DNA of 64,000 nucleotides from Pseudopedobacter saltans DSM 12145 (GCF_000190735.1 NC_015177.1:744001-808000); one strand, 5' to 3'. Shown: positions 26,639 through 37,846, counted from the first letter of the stretch. The notes: generated from the letters alone by a model not told the origin. Numbers and translations are program-made.

Positions 26639-28963
26639 ATGCCGAAATATAAGTTAATATTAGGAAGTCTTCTTTTTACTTCTTTGTTTTCATACGCTAA
26701 AAACATAACCGTTTCCACTCCTACAGAGTTGAAAAAGTCGGTTCAAAACGCTGTACCCGGCGATACCATATTTTTAGAAGATAAAGAATGGAAAAATGCA
26801 AATTTGGTAGTAGAAGGAAAAGGAACCGCTGCAAAGCCAATTGTTATTGCGCCTAAAAACTTAGGAAAGGTTGTTATAACCGGACAATCATCCTTAAAAA
26901 TTGCTGGAGAATATTTGGTAATTAAAGGACTGCATTTTAAAGATGGTTACACGCCAGAAAAGGATTTAATCGTTTTCAGGGTAAATAATGATAGATTGGC
27001 AAACAACTGCCGTTTGACAGAATGCGTTATAGAAGAATTTAATAATCCAGACCGTTTCAGGAATGAAAACTGGATAGTGTTATGGGGAAAGAATAATCGG
27101 GTAGACCATAATACTTTTATCAATAAACTAACAGCGAGTCCTGTATTAATTGCTGAATTGAACGATGAACGCAGTCAGCAAAATTATCATAGTGTAGATC
27201 ATAATTATTTTAAGGGACGTCAGCGTTTTGGTGGAAATGGAGGAGAAACGATAAGAATAGGCGTTTCGAGATACTCGTTGACACCATCAAGAACACAAAT
27301 TGTAGATAATTATTTTGAACGTTGTAACGGAGAGGTTGAAATCGTTTCCATAAAATCTGGAGAGAATAATATCAGCAGAAATACTTTTTTCGAATGTGAA
27401 GGAGGTTTAGTGCTAAGACACGGTGCTAATAATACAATCACAGGAAACTTGTTTTTAGGAAATAACAAGCCATTTACCGGGGGTGTCAGGATCATCAATC
27501 CAGGACATAAAGTTACAGACAATGTTTTTATGGAATTGAGAGGAACCGCTTTCAGATCTCCTTTGTCTATCATGAATGGGGTACCTAATTCTTTAATTAA
27601 TAGATACTATCAGGTTGTAGATGTACAAATAGAGAACAATACATTTGTAAATTGTACAGCTTTGACTTTTGGAGCCGGCAAGGATGCAGAAAGAACTTTA
27701 TCACCACAAAAAGTAACTTTTCAAAGAAACCTTTTTGTTAATCCGAATAATCCTATTTACGTAGATAATAATAACGACGGAGGTGTTTCTGTATTTAATA
27801 ATGTTATAGATAAGGCAAATTCGGAAAAAGGATTTATTCAGGTAAAAACCTCCTTTTTTACAAAGAATGGAATTAAGATTCCACAAGCAAAAGGCTACGG
27901 AGCCGATCCCAAAAAGCTTTCATTTATTACGTTGAATGATGTTGGAGCAAGGTGGTTTAATACGGATAGAACAAGGTCGGTAATCAATAATAAAGCGATA
28001 GCCGTAAATAAATCCAATATCAAAGAAATACAACAATATATTGACAAAGCAAACGCAGGAGATACTATCCTTTTAGCTGAAGAAGGGATTTATCGATTGG
28101 AATCGGAAATTGTGATCAATAAGCCGATTGTAATAGCGGCCAATAAAGCATTACATAGCAAACCTGTATTTGTAAATGCATCTTATAAAACCTTACCTGC
28201 ATTGATAACCATAGAAAATGGAGGAAATCTGGAAGTAAGGAATATTGCTTTTCAAGGGGCTTTTGAAAGTTTTGGAAATGTGCAGGCAGGAATCAGATCT
28301 ACAGATCAGCCAATGAACAGACACTATAATCTAACTATAGATGGATGTGAGTTTTATGATTATAATGAAAGTTCTTTTGCTGGGGTTAAAGCTTCGAAAA
28401 GCACATTAGCGGATAGTATTGTAATTAAAAATTCTTTATTTAGAAATATTTCCGGTACGGCTGTAAATGTTGCCGAAGAAAAAGAAGATAAAGGTTTTTA
28501 TGGGGCAGAATATACAATTGTAACCAATACAGTATTTACCAATGTAATGGGGAGTGCAATAAATGTCTATCGTGGCGGAAACGACGAAAGTACATTGGGG
28601 CCATTTGTGCGGATAAATCATTGTACTTTTAATGAGGTTGAAAATAGAGAGCAAGGAACAGTAATCAGATTGGTTGGAGTGCAGGATGCTTCGATAACTA
28701 ACAGCATATTTGCCAATAGTGGGCAAGGGGGAAGATCTATTGAATTTAGAGAGTTTAGATGGGATAATATAGTTGTTGATTATTGTGATTTTTATAACTC
28801 GGGCAGAGTAGAGTCGTTTTACAATAAGGTATTAGGAAAAAATATATATAATATTAATCCGGAATTTGTTGATTTGACTAAGCTGAATTTTAATTTAAAA
28901 AGCAGTTCTTCTTTAATCAGTAAATCTTCGGATGGAAAGGCATTAGGAGCGAAAATCAATTAA
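26639..28963 (+). CDS. PL6 lyase with two beta-helix domains (alginate lyase likely)
   Basis: 774 residues from the ATG at 26639, which gives a good signal peptide (MPKYKLILGSLLFTSLFSYA); an earlier frame start at 26594 would not. Residues 22-430 are a right-handed beta-helix of polysaccharide lyase family 6, with the motif [11 protein letters not shown] and the catalytic pair Lys239 (SIKSGEN) and Arg260 (LRHGAN), 21 residues apart as in chondroitinase B. Residues about 460-774 form a second beta-helix, as in the two-domain alginate lyase AlyGC. It cleaves uronic-acid polymers by beta-elimination, probably in the periplasm. The NGGETIR motif favours alginate over dermatan. Confidence 0.88.
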   Translation: MPKYKLILGSLLFTSLFSYAKNITVSTPTELKKSVQNAVPGDTIFLEDKEWKNANLVVEGKGTAAKPIVIAPKNLGKVVITGQSSLKIAGEYLVIKGLHFKDGYTPEKDLIVFRVNNDRLANNCRLTECVIEEFNNPDRFRNENWIVLWGKNNRVDHNTFINKLTASPVLIAELNDERSQQNYHSVDHNYFKGRQRFGGNGGETIRIGVSRYSLTPSRTQIVDNYFERCNGEVEIVSIKSGENNISRNTFFECEGGLVLRHGANNTITGNLFLGNNKPFTGGVRIINPGHKVTDNVFMELRGTAFRSPLSIMNGVPNSLINRYYQVVDVQIENNTFVNCTALTFGAGKDAERTLSPQKVTFQRNLFVNPNNPIYVDNNNDGGVSVFNNVIDKANSEKGFIQVKTSFFTKNGIKIPQAKGYGADPKKLSFITLNDVGARWFNTDRTRSVINNKAIAVNKSNIKEIQQYIDKANAGDTILLAEEGIYRLESEIVINKPIVIAANKALHSKPVFVNASYKTLPALITIENGGNLEVRNIAFQGAFESFGNVQAGIRSTDQPMNRHYNLTIDGCEFYDYNESSFAGVKASKSTLADSIVIKNSLFRNISGTAVNVAEEKEDKGFYGAEYTIVTNTVFTNVMGSAINVYRGGNDESTLGPFVRINHCTFNEVENREQGTVIRLVGVQDASITNSIFANSGQGGRSIEFREFRWDNIVVDYCDFYNSGRVESFYNKVLGKNIYNINPEFVDLTKLNFNLKSSSSLISKSSDGKALGAKIN

Positions 28964-30325
<1,362 letters not shown>

Positions 30326-30355
30326 TTCAGGTTGTTTTAAGCTTAATTAAAGTAA

Positions 30356-30390
30356 AAGGTTATCCATAATTTGGGTAACCTTCTTATTTT
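30356..30390 (+). terminator. Terminator of the PL6 locus
   Basis: AAGGTTATCC (30356-30365), loop ATAATTT, GGGTAACCTT (30373-30382), then CTTATTTT. Ten pairs with one G-T pair. It marks the end of the susC to PL6 transcription unit. Confidence 0.75.
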
Positions 30391-30485
30391 CTGATAAATT
30401 ATGTTTTCATTCGTTTAACTCAATATTACAAATCGTTAACAAATCAAAGCTTAAATTTGCCTCAATTTTTGAGGTAGTATAGCGC

Positions 30486-31688
30486 ATGGAAGAAGAGAAA
30501 AAGCAGATAAACTGGGGAGTAATTATAGCTGTAATTGGTGTTTTTTTTATATCGTCTAATTTAAGAGCAGCAATTACATCTGTGGGACCTGTTATTTCGG
30601 AAATTAGTGCCCAGTTAAATATGAATAAATTTCAATCTGGTTTGGTGACTACCATCCCTTTACTGGCATTTGGATTTCTATCAGCTTTAGCTCCGAAATT
30701 TGCTTCTAAAATCGGTATTGAAAAGGTTTTGGGATTTTCAATGCTTGTACTCACCGCAGGATTATTGATTAGAATTCAGGGAAATGTACCGTTTTTGTTT
30801 CTCGGTGCAGCACTGATTGGAACTGCTATAGCTATGGGGAATGTTCTAATGCCTGCTTTTATAAAAGATAAGTTTCCAAAAAACTTAGGCTTGGTAACAG
30901 GGATTTTTACTGTTTCTATGAATTTAATAGGAGCATTGGCTGCTGGTTATAGCATAAGAATGGGCCATTTAACCGGTTGGGGTTGGAAAGGTTCTATAGG
31001 TGTTTGGTTTATCCTTTCTTTAATTGCTTTTGCAGTCTGGATTCCTCAGCTAATCAACAGCCGGAAATCACAAAAAACAGAACAAAATATCATAGCGGAG
31101 CAAAAAAGAGAAAGTTTTTCAAGTTTACTAAGATCTCCTTTGGCCTGGTGCATTACTTTATTCATGGGACTTCAATCTTGCTTGTTTTATATGCTGGTAG
31201 CCTGGCTTCCGATTATTTTACAAGATTGGGGTATGACTAAAGAACAATCTGGCTGGACGTTTTCCTATGTACAATTAGCCCAGTTGCCAGTTACGTTTAT
31301 AGGTCCTATTTTGGCTGTTAAAATGAAAAATCAAGCTCCATTGGTTTGGCTAACGGCGATAGCTTTATTATTAGGGACTATTGGTATTGTATTTTTTAAG
31401 ACAACATATATAGTTCCCTCGGTACTGGCTATTGGCTTCTCTGGCGGATTAGCTTTTAGTCTGGTGATGATGTTCTTCGTTCTTAGAACAAAATCGTCTA
31501 TCAGAGCTGCACAATTATCTGGTATGGCACAATCTTTTGGATATCTTATTGCAGCGTGTTCGCCTCCATTGTTTGGCTTAATCTATGACCTGACATTGGA
31601 TTGGACATATCCACTTTTATTATATTTCTTGTTGTCTTTTTCCTTATTGGGCTTAGGCTTAATAGCATCAAGAAATAAATATGTTTAG
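30486..31688 (+). CDS. MFS transporter, CynX/NimT type
   Basis: 400 residues with twelve predicted membrane helices. The start VFFISSNLRAAITSVGPVI matches the CynX/NimT (cyanate and 2-nitroimidazole) branch of the major facilitator superfamily, whose first helix carries N-L-R-A-x-I/T; the middle loop (about residues 190-215) is charged. Its natural substrate is unknown; it lies after the PL6 terminator and so need not belong to that locus. TAAATTTG at 30452-30459 fits the -7 consensus, followed by a small CCTCAA/TTGAGG hairpin in the leader. It converges with osmC, their coding ends overlapping by 4 bases. Confidence 0.85.
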   Translation: MEEEKKQINWGVIIAVIGVFFISSNLRAAITSVGPVISEISAQLNMNKFQSGLVTTIPLLAFGFLSALAPKFASKIGIEKVLGFSMLVLTAGLLIRIQGNVPFLFLGAALIGTAIAMGNVLMPAFIKDKFPKNLGLVTGIFTVSMNLIGALAAGYSIRMGHLTGWGWKGSIGVWFILSLIAFAVWIPQLINSRKSQKTEQNIIAEQKRESFSSLLRSPLAWCITLFMGLQSCLFYMLVAWLPIILQDWGMTKEQSGWTFSYVQLAQLPVTFIGPILAVKMKNQAPLVWLTAIALLLGTIGIVFFKTTYIVPSVLAIGFSGGLAFSLVMMFFVLRTKSSIRAAQLSGMAQSFGYLIAACSPPLFGLIYDLTLDWTYPLLLYFLLSFSLLGLGLIASRNKYV

Positions 31689-32086
31689 TTTGATTCTATT
31701 TCAATAGAATTGCTAAGGATTACATGAACGGGACATTTATTTGCTATCTCTTTGAGTCTGGCAGTTTGTTCCTCGGTTAAATTCCCTGTAAAATCAATTT
31801 GCTTTCTAAATTTAGTTGTTTTAGTTGCTAGCTGCTTAACAATAGATACAGAGATAATAATCTCGTCCAACTCCCACTTTTTCCTGTCTGCGTACATTCT
31901 TATAGTAATTGCCGAACAGGAAGCTAGTGAAGATGCTAATAATTGAGAAGGAGAAAGCCCCTGATTTGTACCTCCAACTGCAATGGGTTCATCGGCAATA
32001 ATTTGGTGCTCGTTATCTGTAATAACAGTCCTGTATCGTTCTCTGGCATTGTAGGCAATAATAGAATCCATATTGTTATAATTCAT
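31685..32086 (-). CDS. OsmC family protein
   Basis: 133 residues. OsmC-type proteins are thiol-dependent peroxidases that reduce organic hydroperoxides, or relatives of unknown role. The N-terminal beta-strands (ITDNEHQIIADEP), GGTNQGLSPSQLLASSLASCSAITIRMYADR with the first reactive Cys (about residue 59), and the second Cys in ANKCPVHVILSN (about residue 120) match the YhfA/OsmC group. The last bases of the upstream VOC gene overlap this start by 11 bases, so both are co-translated. Confidence 0.88.
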   Translation of the reverse strand: MNYNNMDSIIAYNARERYRTVITDNEHQIIADEPIAVGGTNQGLSPSQLLASSLASCSAITIRMYADRKKWELDEIIISVSIVKQLATKTTKFRKQIDFTGNLTEEQTARLKEIANKCPVHVILSNSIEIESN

Positions 32087-32459
32087 AAATCTCTAAAGGT
32101 AAATTATCCGGATCACTAAAAAAAGTAAAACGTTTCCCGGTAATTTCGTCAATTCTGATGTCTTCGGTAGAAACACCTTTTTTATTTAGGAGTTCCACTG
32201 TAAGGTCGATGTTTTTTACTGAAAATGCGAGATGTCTCAGGCCGCAGGCTTCCGGTCTGGAGGGTCTTTCAGGAGGATTTGGAAATGAAAACAATTCTAT
32301 GATGTAATGCTTATTCAACGCTAAATCAAGTTTATAAGAATCTCTTTCCTTTCTATAAGTTTCATTTATTACTTCAAGTCCGAGTATCCGAGTATAAAAA
32401 TGTTTTGATTTTTGATAATCAGAGCAGATGATAGCGATGTGATGAATGTCGACAAACAT
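32076..32459 (-). CDS. VOC family protein, YaeR/GloA2-like
   Basis: 127 residues from the ATG at 32459; an upstream in-frame start would add 16 residues that do not belong to the fold. One vicinal-oxygen-chelate domain: HHIAIICSDYQKSKHFYTRILGLEVI at the start, GLRHLAFSVKNIDLTVELL in the middle, and the metal-binding Glu in LPLEIYEL at the end. His residues in HHIAI and LRHLAF with this Glu are the usual metal ligands. The YaeR/SMU1112c group resembles glyoxalase I but its substrate is not known. Overlaps osmC by 11 bases. Confidence 0.88.
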   Translation of the reverse strand: MFVDIHHIAIICSDYQKSKHFYTRILGLEVINETYRKERDSYKLDLALNKHYIIELFSFPNPPERPSRPEACGLRHLAFSVKNIDLTVELLNKKGVSTEDIRIDEITGKRFTFFSDPDNLPLEIYEL

Positions 32460-32550
32460 ATTTTTGCTTTTAAGCCTTAAGCTACTAAATAAAAATCGCG
32501 ACTGCACATTTTTGTAAAAATAGTAGTCGCGATTAGGGTTTGGTTCTTTT

Positions 32551-33591
32551 TTATTTTTTTAGATAATGAATGTCACTCAAATCTTTCAATCTCTTTGCAG
32601 CTTGTTCCGGAGTGATATCCCTTTGCGGGTTTGCAAGCATTTCATAACCAACCATAAACTTCTTAACTGTTGCAGAACGAAGTAATGGCGGATAAAAGTG
32701 CATATGCCAATGCCATTCGGGATGCTCACCATCATTTACAGGTGCCTGATGCATACCTGCAGAATAAGGGAAAGAAGTTTCAAACAGATTGTCGTATTTT
32801 ATGGTAAGGTTCTTCAATATTTTTGCAAAGGCCTTTTTTTCTTCTTCAGTAAATTCCAAAATATTCTGAACATGTCTTTTACTTATTAACATGGTTTCGA
32901 ACGGCCAAACTGCCCAGAAAGGGACAATCGCAATAAAATGTTCGTTTTCGCAGACAATTCTTTCTTGTTTTTGCTGTTCTAACGTAACATAATCACTTAA
33001 AATACTTTTTCCCTTTTTTTCGAAATATTGTTTAAACTGGATACTTTCTTTAGCTGGTTCTCCAGGAACGGTACTTTGTGCCCAGATTTGCCCGTGAGGA
33101 TGGGGATTGCTACATCCCATAATCTCGCCTTTATTCTCGAAAATTTGAATGTATTTAATCCATTCATTTTTGCTTAATGCTGAAAATTCGTCCTGCCAAA
33201 GATCTATTACCTTTACGATATCATCTTCTTCCATTTGTGGCAAAGTGAGGTCGTGGCGTGGTGAGAAGCAAATAACTCTGCAGATTCCTTTTTCGCTGGA
33301 AGCCTGTAGTAAACCATCTTCCAGTTTTCCAGAAGGGGTGTCTTGCAATAAGGCCGAAAAATCATTAGTGAAAGCGTACGGTCCCTTATATGGTGGATTT
33401 ATGCTTCCGTCGGAACGAGTGTTTCCAGGGCATAGATAGCATTTTTCATCATAAGCAGGTCTATTGTCTACCGGTAAATTTTCTACTTTTCCCTGCCAGG
33501 GTCTTTTGGTTCTATGAGGAGAGACCAGTACCCATTCGCCGGTAAGGATGTTTAACCTTCTATGTGGATGTTCTTCAAAACTAAAACTCAT
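32551..33591 (-). CDS. galT: Galactose-1-phosphate uridylyltransferase
   Basis: 346 residues, class I GalT. It exchanges UDP-glucose and galactose-1-phosphate in the Leloir pathway, in the cytoplasm. The zinc Cys pair CYLCPGN (about residues 52-58), the active-site histidine triad in [13 protein letters not shown] (about residues 159-171; His between the prolines is nucleophilic), and the C-terminal HWHMHFYPP metal site are all intact. It starts 3 bases after galK on the minus strand, forming galK-galT. The likely regulator is the divergent AraC gene. Confidence 0.96.
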   Translation of the reverse strand: MSFSFEEHPHRRLNILTGEWVLVSPHRTKRPWQGKVENLPVDNRPAYDEKCYLCPGNTRSDGSINPPYKGPYAFTNDFSALLQDTPSGKLEDGLLQASSEKGICRVICFSPRHDLTLPQMEEDDIVKVIDLWQDEFSALSKNEWIKYIQIFENKGEIMGCSNPHPHGQIWAQSTVPGEPAKESIQFKQYFEKKGKSILSDYVTLEQQKQERIVCENEHFIAIVPFWAVWPFETMLISKRHVQNILEFTEEEKKAFAKILKNLTIKYDNLFETSFPYSAGMHQAPVNDGEHPEWHWHMHFYPPLLRSATVKKFMVGYEMLANPQRDITPEQAAKRLKDLSDIHYLKK

Positions 33592-33594
33592 TTT

Positions 33595-34749
33595 CTATAA
33601 TATTCTTGTGCCGTCCTCGATTTGCGTGATATAGACATTCATTCCCTTATTCATTTTTTGGAAATACAAGTCTTTCATTCTTTTTACAACCTCATCTACT
33701 TCAGCTTCCTTTACTAATGCGATAACACAGCCGCCAAAGCCGCCTCCCATCATTCTTGCGCCTAATATCGCCGATTCTTTTTTTGCATTTGCTGCAATGA
33801 AATCTAGTTCAGGACAACTCACCTCGTATAATTTGCTTAGACCTTCGTGTGTATCATACATTTTCTGTCCGAAAGATTCTATATCGCCATGCTTCAGATC
33901 CTCGCAAGCTTTTAATAATCTGTCGTTCTCTTCAACTACATATTTACAGCGGTTGTATATATCGGCGCTAGTGTGTTTTAAGCAGGTTTCTACCATTTCT
34001 AGGGTAGCATCTCTAAGTGTTTTTACCTGAGGATATGTTTGTTGAATAATAGAAACACCTTCTTCGCATTGACTTCTTCGGACATTGTATTCAGAGGACG
34101 CAAGAGAGTGCTTTACCATGGAATCAAAAAGTACAATTTTAATTCCCTCAATATCAAAAGGTACATATTCGTACTCCAATGATCTGCAATCTAATTTAAT
34201 AACGTGTTTTTTCTTACCGAAAACACTTGCAAACTGATCCATAATGCCACATTGAAGACCTACGAATTCATTTTCTGCCTTTTGCGCCTTTTGTACAAGA
34301 GATAATTTATCCAAACCCAGGTCAAAAATATGGTTTAAAGAAAACGCAACAGCGCATTCTAAAGCTGCAGAAGAAGACATGCCTGCTCCTAATGGAACGT
34401 CGCCAGAGATAACAGCGTTAAATCCGCTTAGGTGTTTTCCGGCTTTTAACAATTGATCGACAACGCCTAATATAAAATTGGGCCAGTTATCATCCGAGTA
34501 TTTGTAGTCTTTTAAAGTAGTTTGGTGCTTTTTATTCAAGTCTGCAGCAATGAGAGATACTACATCATCATCTCTTTTTTTTATGGCAATATAAATACCT
34601 TTATTTATCGCGGCAGGAAGTACAAAACCCATATTGTAATCGGTATGTTCGCCAATAAGATTTACACGGCCCGGAGAACACACTACGATAGGTTCCTGAT
34701 TAAAATTTTCTCTAAATGTAGAAATTACAAGTTGATGAGATTGTTCCAT
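33595..34749 (-). CDS. galK: Galactokinase
   Basis: 384 residues. It phosphorylates galactose with ATP. The GHMP-kinase motifs are all present: the galactokinase signature PGRVNLIGEHTDYNMGFVLP near residues 26-45, the ATP loop DVPLGAGMSSSAALECAVAF (about residues 122-141) and the C-terminal GARMMGGGFGGCVIALV (about residues 337-353). First gene of a minus-strand galK-galT operon, divergent from an AraC-family regulator across 157 bases. Confidence 0.97.
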   Translation of the reverse strand: MEQSHQLVISTFRENFNQEPIVVCSPGRVNLIGEHTDYNMGFVLPAAINKGIYIAIKKRDDDVVSLIAADLNKKHQTTLKDYKYSDDNWPNFILGVVDQLLKAGKHLSGFNAVISGDVPLGAGMSSSAALECAVAFSLNHIFDLGLDKLSLVQKAQKAENEFVGLQCGIMDQFASVFGKKKHVIKLDCRSLEYEYVPFDIEGIKIVLFDSMVKHSLASSEYNVRRSQCEEGVSIIQQTYPQVKTLRDATLEMVETCLKHTSADIYNRCKYVVEENDRLLKACEDLKHGDIESFGQKMYDTHEGLSKLYEVSCPELDFIAANAKKESAILGARMMGGGFGGCVIALVKEAEVDEVVKRMKDLYFQKMNKGMNVYITQIEDGTRIL

Positions 34750-34864
34750 TTGAAATATCTAAAATAACTGATTAATAGATGATTAAATACAGTTTTGAAT
34801 TGTGTTAATCAATATAATCATTTCCCTTCTAAATTTTTTTGAATTTATAGCAAATAAAATCTCT

Positions 34865-34898
34865 ATAATTGGATTATATTACGTAATAATTGGATTAT
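34865..34898 (+). promoter_or_regulatory. Direct-repeat operator before AraC gene
   Basis: The 13-base sequence ATAATTGGATTAT occurs twice (34865-34877 and 34886-34898), 21 bases apart, that is two helical turns, so both lie on the same DNA face. Direct repeats of this spacing are the usual binding pattern of AraC-family dimers. They end 8 bases before the chosen start of the AraC gene, which suggests autoregulation and perhaps control of galK. Confidence 0.55.
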
Positions 34899-34906
34899 TT
34901 TGTTGT

Positions 34907-35779
34907 ATGAAAAAACGAAAAGGCTTTTCCGGAGAACGAATTATAGACGTGGATAGCGTTTTAAAAGATGAAGATTCAAAAGGATTGATATTTTCGAAAA
35001 TAGGTTTTTTCCCAAAAGCGAGACATCAGCATAGTGAAGGTCGGGAAAACAGTTTATATATATTATTATATTGTATAGACGGAATAGGAGAAGTTGTAAT
35101 AGATGGACATCAACATGTATTGAATATAGGTGATTTTGTCATCATTCCTAAATTAACCGATTATGCGTATTACGCCAATAAAGGAAATCCATGGAGTTTT
35201 TACTGGTTTTATTTTAAGGATGATTTGTCTTTGATAAACAATATGCTTGATTTTTTTTATAAACGTAATAAAATGGCAAAAGGAAACCTAAGTTATAACG
35301 AAGAACGCATAGCGCTTTTCGGAGCGATATTCGATAATTTAAATAAAGGGTATAGTACAGACAATTTATTGATACTTAATATGTGTCTGATAAACTTTTT
35401 AAGTTCATTGGTTTTTAGTTTTGCTTTGGTAAAGAAAGATCAGCAGGATAAATCTAAAAATAGGATAGAGGAGGCGATAGATTTTATGAAAAATAGAGTG
35501 GAAGGCAATCTTACATTAGCAGAACTTTCCAAAATGACCAGTTTGTCAAATTCGCAATTTTCTCATCTATTTAAGGAAACAACCGGTATTTCTCCTCTGG
35601 AATATTTCAACCAGCTTAAAATAAAGCGAGCAGCCAGGTATTTAGAGAATACTGGCTTGCAAATGAAACAGATTGCCTATAAAGTTGGAATTCAGGACGC
35701 GGCTTATTTTTCGCGCTTGTTTACCAAAATAATGGGGATTTCGCCTATAAAATATAAACAATCTCTTTTACAAAAATAA
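34907..35779 (+). CDS. AraC family transcriptional regulator
   Basis: 290 residues from the ATG at 34907. An upstream GTG at 34802 keeps the frame open but adds a hydrophobic segment encoded across the direct repeats, so it is rejected. The N-terminal cupin-type sugar-sensing domain (about residues 20-160) has ARHQHSEGRENSLYILLYCIDG and GDFVIIPKLTDYAYY; the C-terminal pair of helix-turn-helix motifs (about residues 190-288) includes LTLAELSKMTSLSNSQFSHLF and the AraC signature YKVGIQDAAYFSRLFTKIMG. Divergent from galK-galT, it is probably their galactose-responsive regulator; this is inferred from position. Confidence 0.9.
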   Translation: MKKRKGFSGERIIDVDSVLKDEDSKGLIFSKIGFFPKARHQHSEGRENSLYILLYCIDGIGEVVIDGHQHVLNIGDFVIIPKLTDYAYYANKGNPWSFYWFYFKDDLSLINNMLDFFYKRNKMAKGNLSYNEERIALFGAIFDNLNKGYSTDNLLILNMCLINFLSSLVFSFALVKKDQQDKSKNRIEEAIDFMKNRVEGNLTLAELSKMTSLSNSQFSHLFKETTGISPLEYFNQLKIKRAARYLENTGLQMKQIAYKVGIQDAAYFSRLFTKIMGISPIKYKQSLLQK

Positions 35780-35833
35780 TTTTGGTATGTCTTTTGGAAT
35801 GTGATTGTTGTTTTATAACAAAAAATTAAAACT

Positions 35834-36355
35834 ATGATCAGGAATTCAGTTAAAATGCTTGCTGTAGCAGCTATGGTAACGTTTTGTGCAGGTAATATAA
35901 ATGCACAACAGTCCAATCCGGACGGTACGAGAACCAGGTTAGGAGTAGCTCTTGGCTTAGGAGTTCCAACTAAAGATTATGCAGACTTTGTAATTGCACC
36001 GGATATCAGACTACAACATGACTTAGTGGGAAGAACATCTTTAACTCTAACCACTGGTTATTATGGTTTTATCGGAAAACCAAAAATTAATGGAGAAACA
36101 ATTGGAACCGATATGATTCCTTTGAAAGCAGGGGCAAAATTTTTCTTTGGAAATACATTTTATGTACAACCAGAACTTGGTGCTGCTTTTGCAACAAAAT
36201 CAGGCTATGGAACCTCTTTTGTGTGGGCGCCCAACATTGGTTATGCTAACCAAAAATGGGACGTTGGATTGAGATATGAAGGTTTTGAGCGCAACGGAGG
36301 AAGTAATGGTATGGTAGCTGTTAGAGCAGCTTATTCCTTTAACTTATCGAAATAG
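35834..36355 (+). CDS. Outer-membrane beta-barrel protein
   Basis: 173 residues with a clear signal peptide (about residues 1-25, ending NINAQ). The mature part has alternating strands rich in Gly and aromatics (LGVALGLGVPTKDY, LTLTTGYYGFIG, VGLRYEGFERNGG) and ends in YSFNLSK, like small eight-stranded barrels of Bacteroidota. Role unknown; location outer membrane. It stands alone between the AraC gene and a strong terminator. Confidence 0.78.
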   Translation: MIRNSVKMLAVAAMVTFCAGNINAQQSNPDGTRTRLGVALGLGVPTKDYADFVIAPDIRLQHDLVGRTSLTLTTGYYGFIGKPKINGETIGTDMIPLKAGAKFFFGNTFYVQPELGAAFATKSGYGTSFVWAPNIGYANQKWDVGLRYEGFERNGGSNGMVAVRAAYSFNLSK

Positions 36356-36376
36356 TCATGATTTTGTATTTTTAAT

Positions 36377-36407
36377 AAAAAAGGCCTTCAATGAGGGCCT
36401 TTTTTTA
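36377..36407. terminator. Intrinsic terminator after barrel gene
   Basis: Six A, GGCCTTC, a three-base loop, GAGGGCC and seven T (36377-36407). Seven stem pairs with one G-T, extended by A-T pairs on both sides. Confidence 0.85.
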
Positions 36408-36559
36408 TTAAATCTTTATTAGTTGTTGATAAATATTCTTATACTTGAAAAATCTTAGCGGATGCTAATTTATTTTTACATTTTACAGATATTTAATGCC
36501 GTGTAACAAAGGATAGATGTTGCAAGGATTTTTAAATTTGTGCAAAATACCAGTTTTAT

Positions 36560-37846
36560 ATGTCAGAAACAGCAGAAATTAAGCTAGGAGAGAAGACTCT
36601 CCAGTTGCCGGTAATTGAAGGAACAGAAAACGAAAAAGCAATAGACATTTCTAAATTAAGAGATCAGAGCGGATATATAACTTTAGATAGTGGCTTTAAA
36701 AATACTGGAGCTACGAAAAGTGCTATCACGTTTTTAGATGGTGAAAAAGGTATTTTAAAATATAGAGGCTATTCTATTGAGGATTTGGCAGAAAAAGCGT
36801 CTTTCCTGGAAGTTGCATATTTGTTGATTTACGGAGAATTGCCAACAAAAGCACAAGTAGAAAATTTCCAAAATCAGATCAATAAACATACATTGGTTCA
36901 TGAAGATATGAAGAAATTCTTTGATGGATTTCCTTCAAAATCACATCCAATGGGGCAATTGTCTTCTTTAGTATGTTCTTTATCTGCATTCTATCCGGAA
37001 TCATTAAATCCTAATCAAAGTAAAGAAGAGCAAGAGCTTACCATAATAAAATTGTTGGCGAAAATGACCACAATTGTTTCATGGATTTATAAAAAATCTT
37101 TGGGACATCCGGTAAATTATCCGCAAAACAGATTGGATTATGTAACCAACTTCATGTCTATGACATTTTCTTATACAACAGAAGAATATGAAGTAGATCC
37201 TGTTGTTATTGATGCAATGAATAAGCTGTTAATTCTTCATGCTGATCATGAGCAAAACTGCTCTACATCGACTGTAAGAATAGTTGGGTCTTCTGATTGT
37301 AACTTGTATGCTTCTATTTCAGCTGGTATTTCTGCTTTATGGGGGCCTCTACATGGTGGAGCTAATCAGGCAGTTATCGAAATGCTTGAGAAAATAAAAG
37401 AAGATGGTGGAGATGTAGAAAAGTGGGTAGCAAAAGCAAAGGATAAAAATGATCCTTTCCGTTTAATGGGATTTGGACATAGAGTTTATAAAAATTTCGA
37501 TCCAAGAGCAAAGATTATTAAAAAAGCTTGTGATGATGTTTTAGCTAAAATGGGAATAAACGATCCGGTTTTAGATATAGCGAAAAAATTGGAAGCTGTA
37601 GCATTAAACGATCCATATTTTGTTGAAAGAAAACTTTATCCAAATGTAGATTTCTATTCTGGTATATTGTACAGGGCATTTGGTTTCCCTACAGAGATGT
37701 TTACAGTGTTATTTGCTTTAGGACGTCTTCCTGGATGGATTGCGCAGTGGAAAGAAATGAAAGAAAACAGAGAACCTATTGGAAGGCCTCGACAAATTTA
37801 TGTAGGGGAAAAAGACAGAGAATATATTCCTTTAGAAAACAGATAA
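36560..37846 (+). CDS. gltA: Citrate synthase
   Basis: 428 residues, type II citrate synthase of Gram-negative bacteria. It condenses acetyl-CoA and oxaloacetate at the start of the TCA cycle. An N-terminal beta domain (about residues 1-60) precedes the helical body. Catalytic residues lie in HADHEQNCSTSTVR (first His), GPLHGGANQAVIEML (second His) and MGFGHRVYKNFDPRAK (third motif), and the C-terminal RPRQIYVGEKDREY is typical. TAAATTTG at 36533-36540 is a possible -7 element, without a clear -33 box. A terminator follows at once. Confidence 0.97.
   Translation: MSETAEIKLGEKTLQLPVIEGTENEKAIDISKLRDQSGYITLDSGFKNTGATKSAITFLDGEKGILKYRGYSIEDLAEKASFLEVAYLLIYGELPTKAQVENFQNQINKHTLVHEDMKKFFDGFPSKSHPMGQLSSLVCSLSAFYPESLNPNQSKEEQELTIIKLLAKMTTIVSWIYKKSLGHPVNYPQNRLDYVTNFMSMTFSYTTEEYEVDPVVIDAMNKLLILHADHEQNCSTSTVRIVGSSDCNLYASISAGISALWGPLHGGANQAVIEMLEKIKEDGGDVEKWVAKAKDKNDPFRLMGFGHRVYKNFDPRAKIIKKACDDVLAKMGINDPVLDIAKKLEAVALNDPYFVERKLYPNVDFYSGILYRAFGFPTEMFTVLFALGRLPGWIAQWKEMKENREPIGRPRQIYVGEKDREYIPLENR

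Noticed and set aside
30486-31688. MFS gene as the uronate importer of the PL6 locus
   Set aside because: A terminator separates it from the locus, and its pattern is that of CynX/NimT rather than hexuronate transporters.
34865-34898. Direct repeats as a mini CRISPR array
   Set aside because: Only two 13-base units with an eight-base spacer and no cas gene; operator layout fits better.
34802-34906. Longer N-terminus of the AraC regulator from GTG 34802
   Set aside because: It would encode a hydrophobic helix across the direct-repeat operator; AraC homologues start near 34907.
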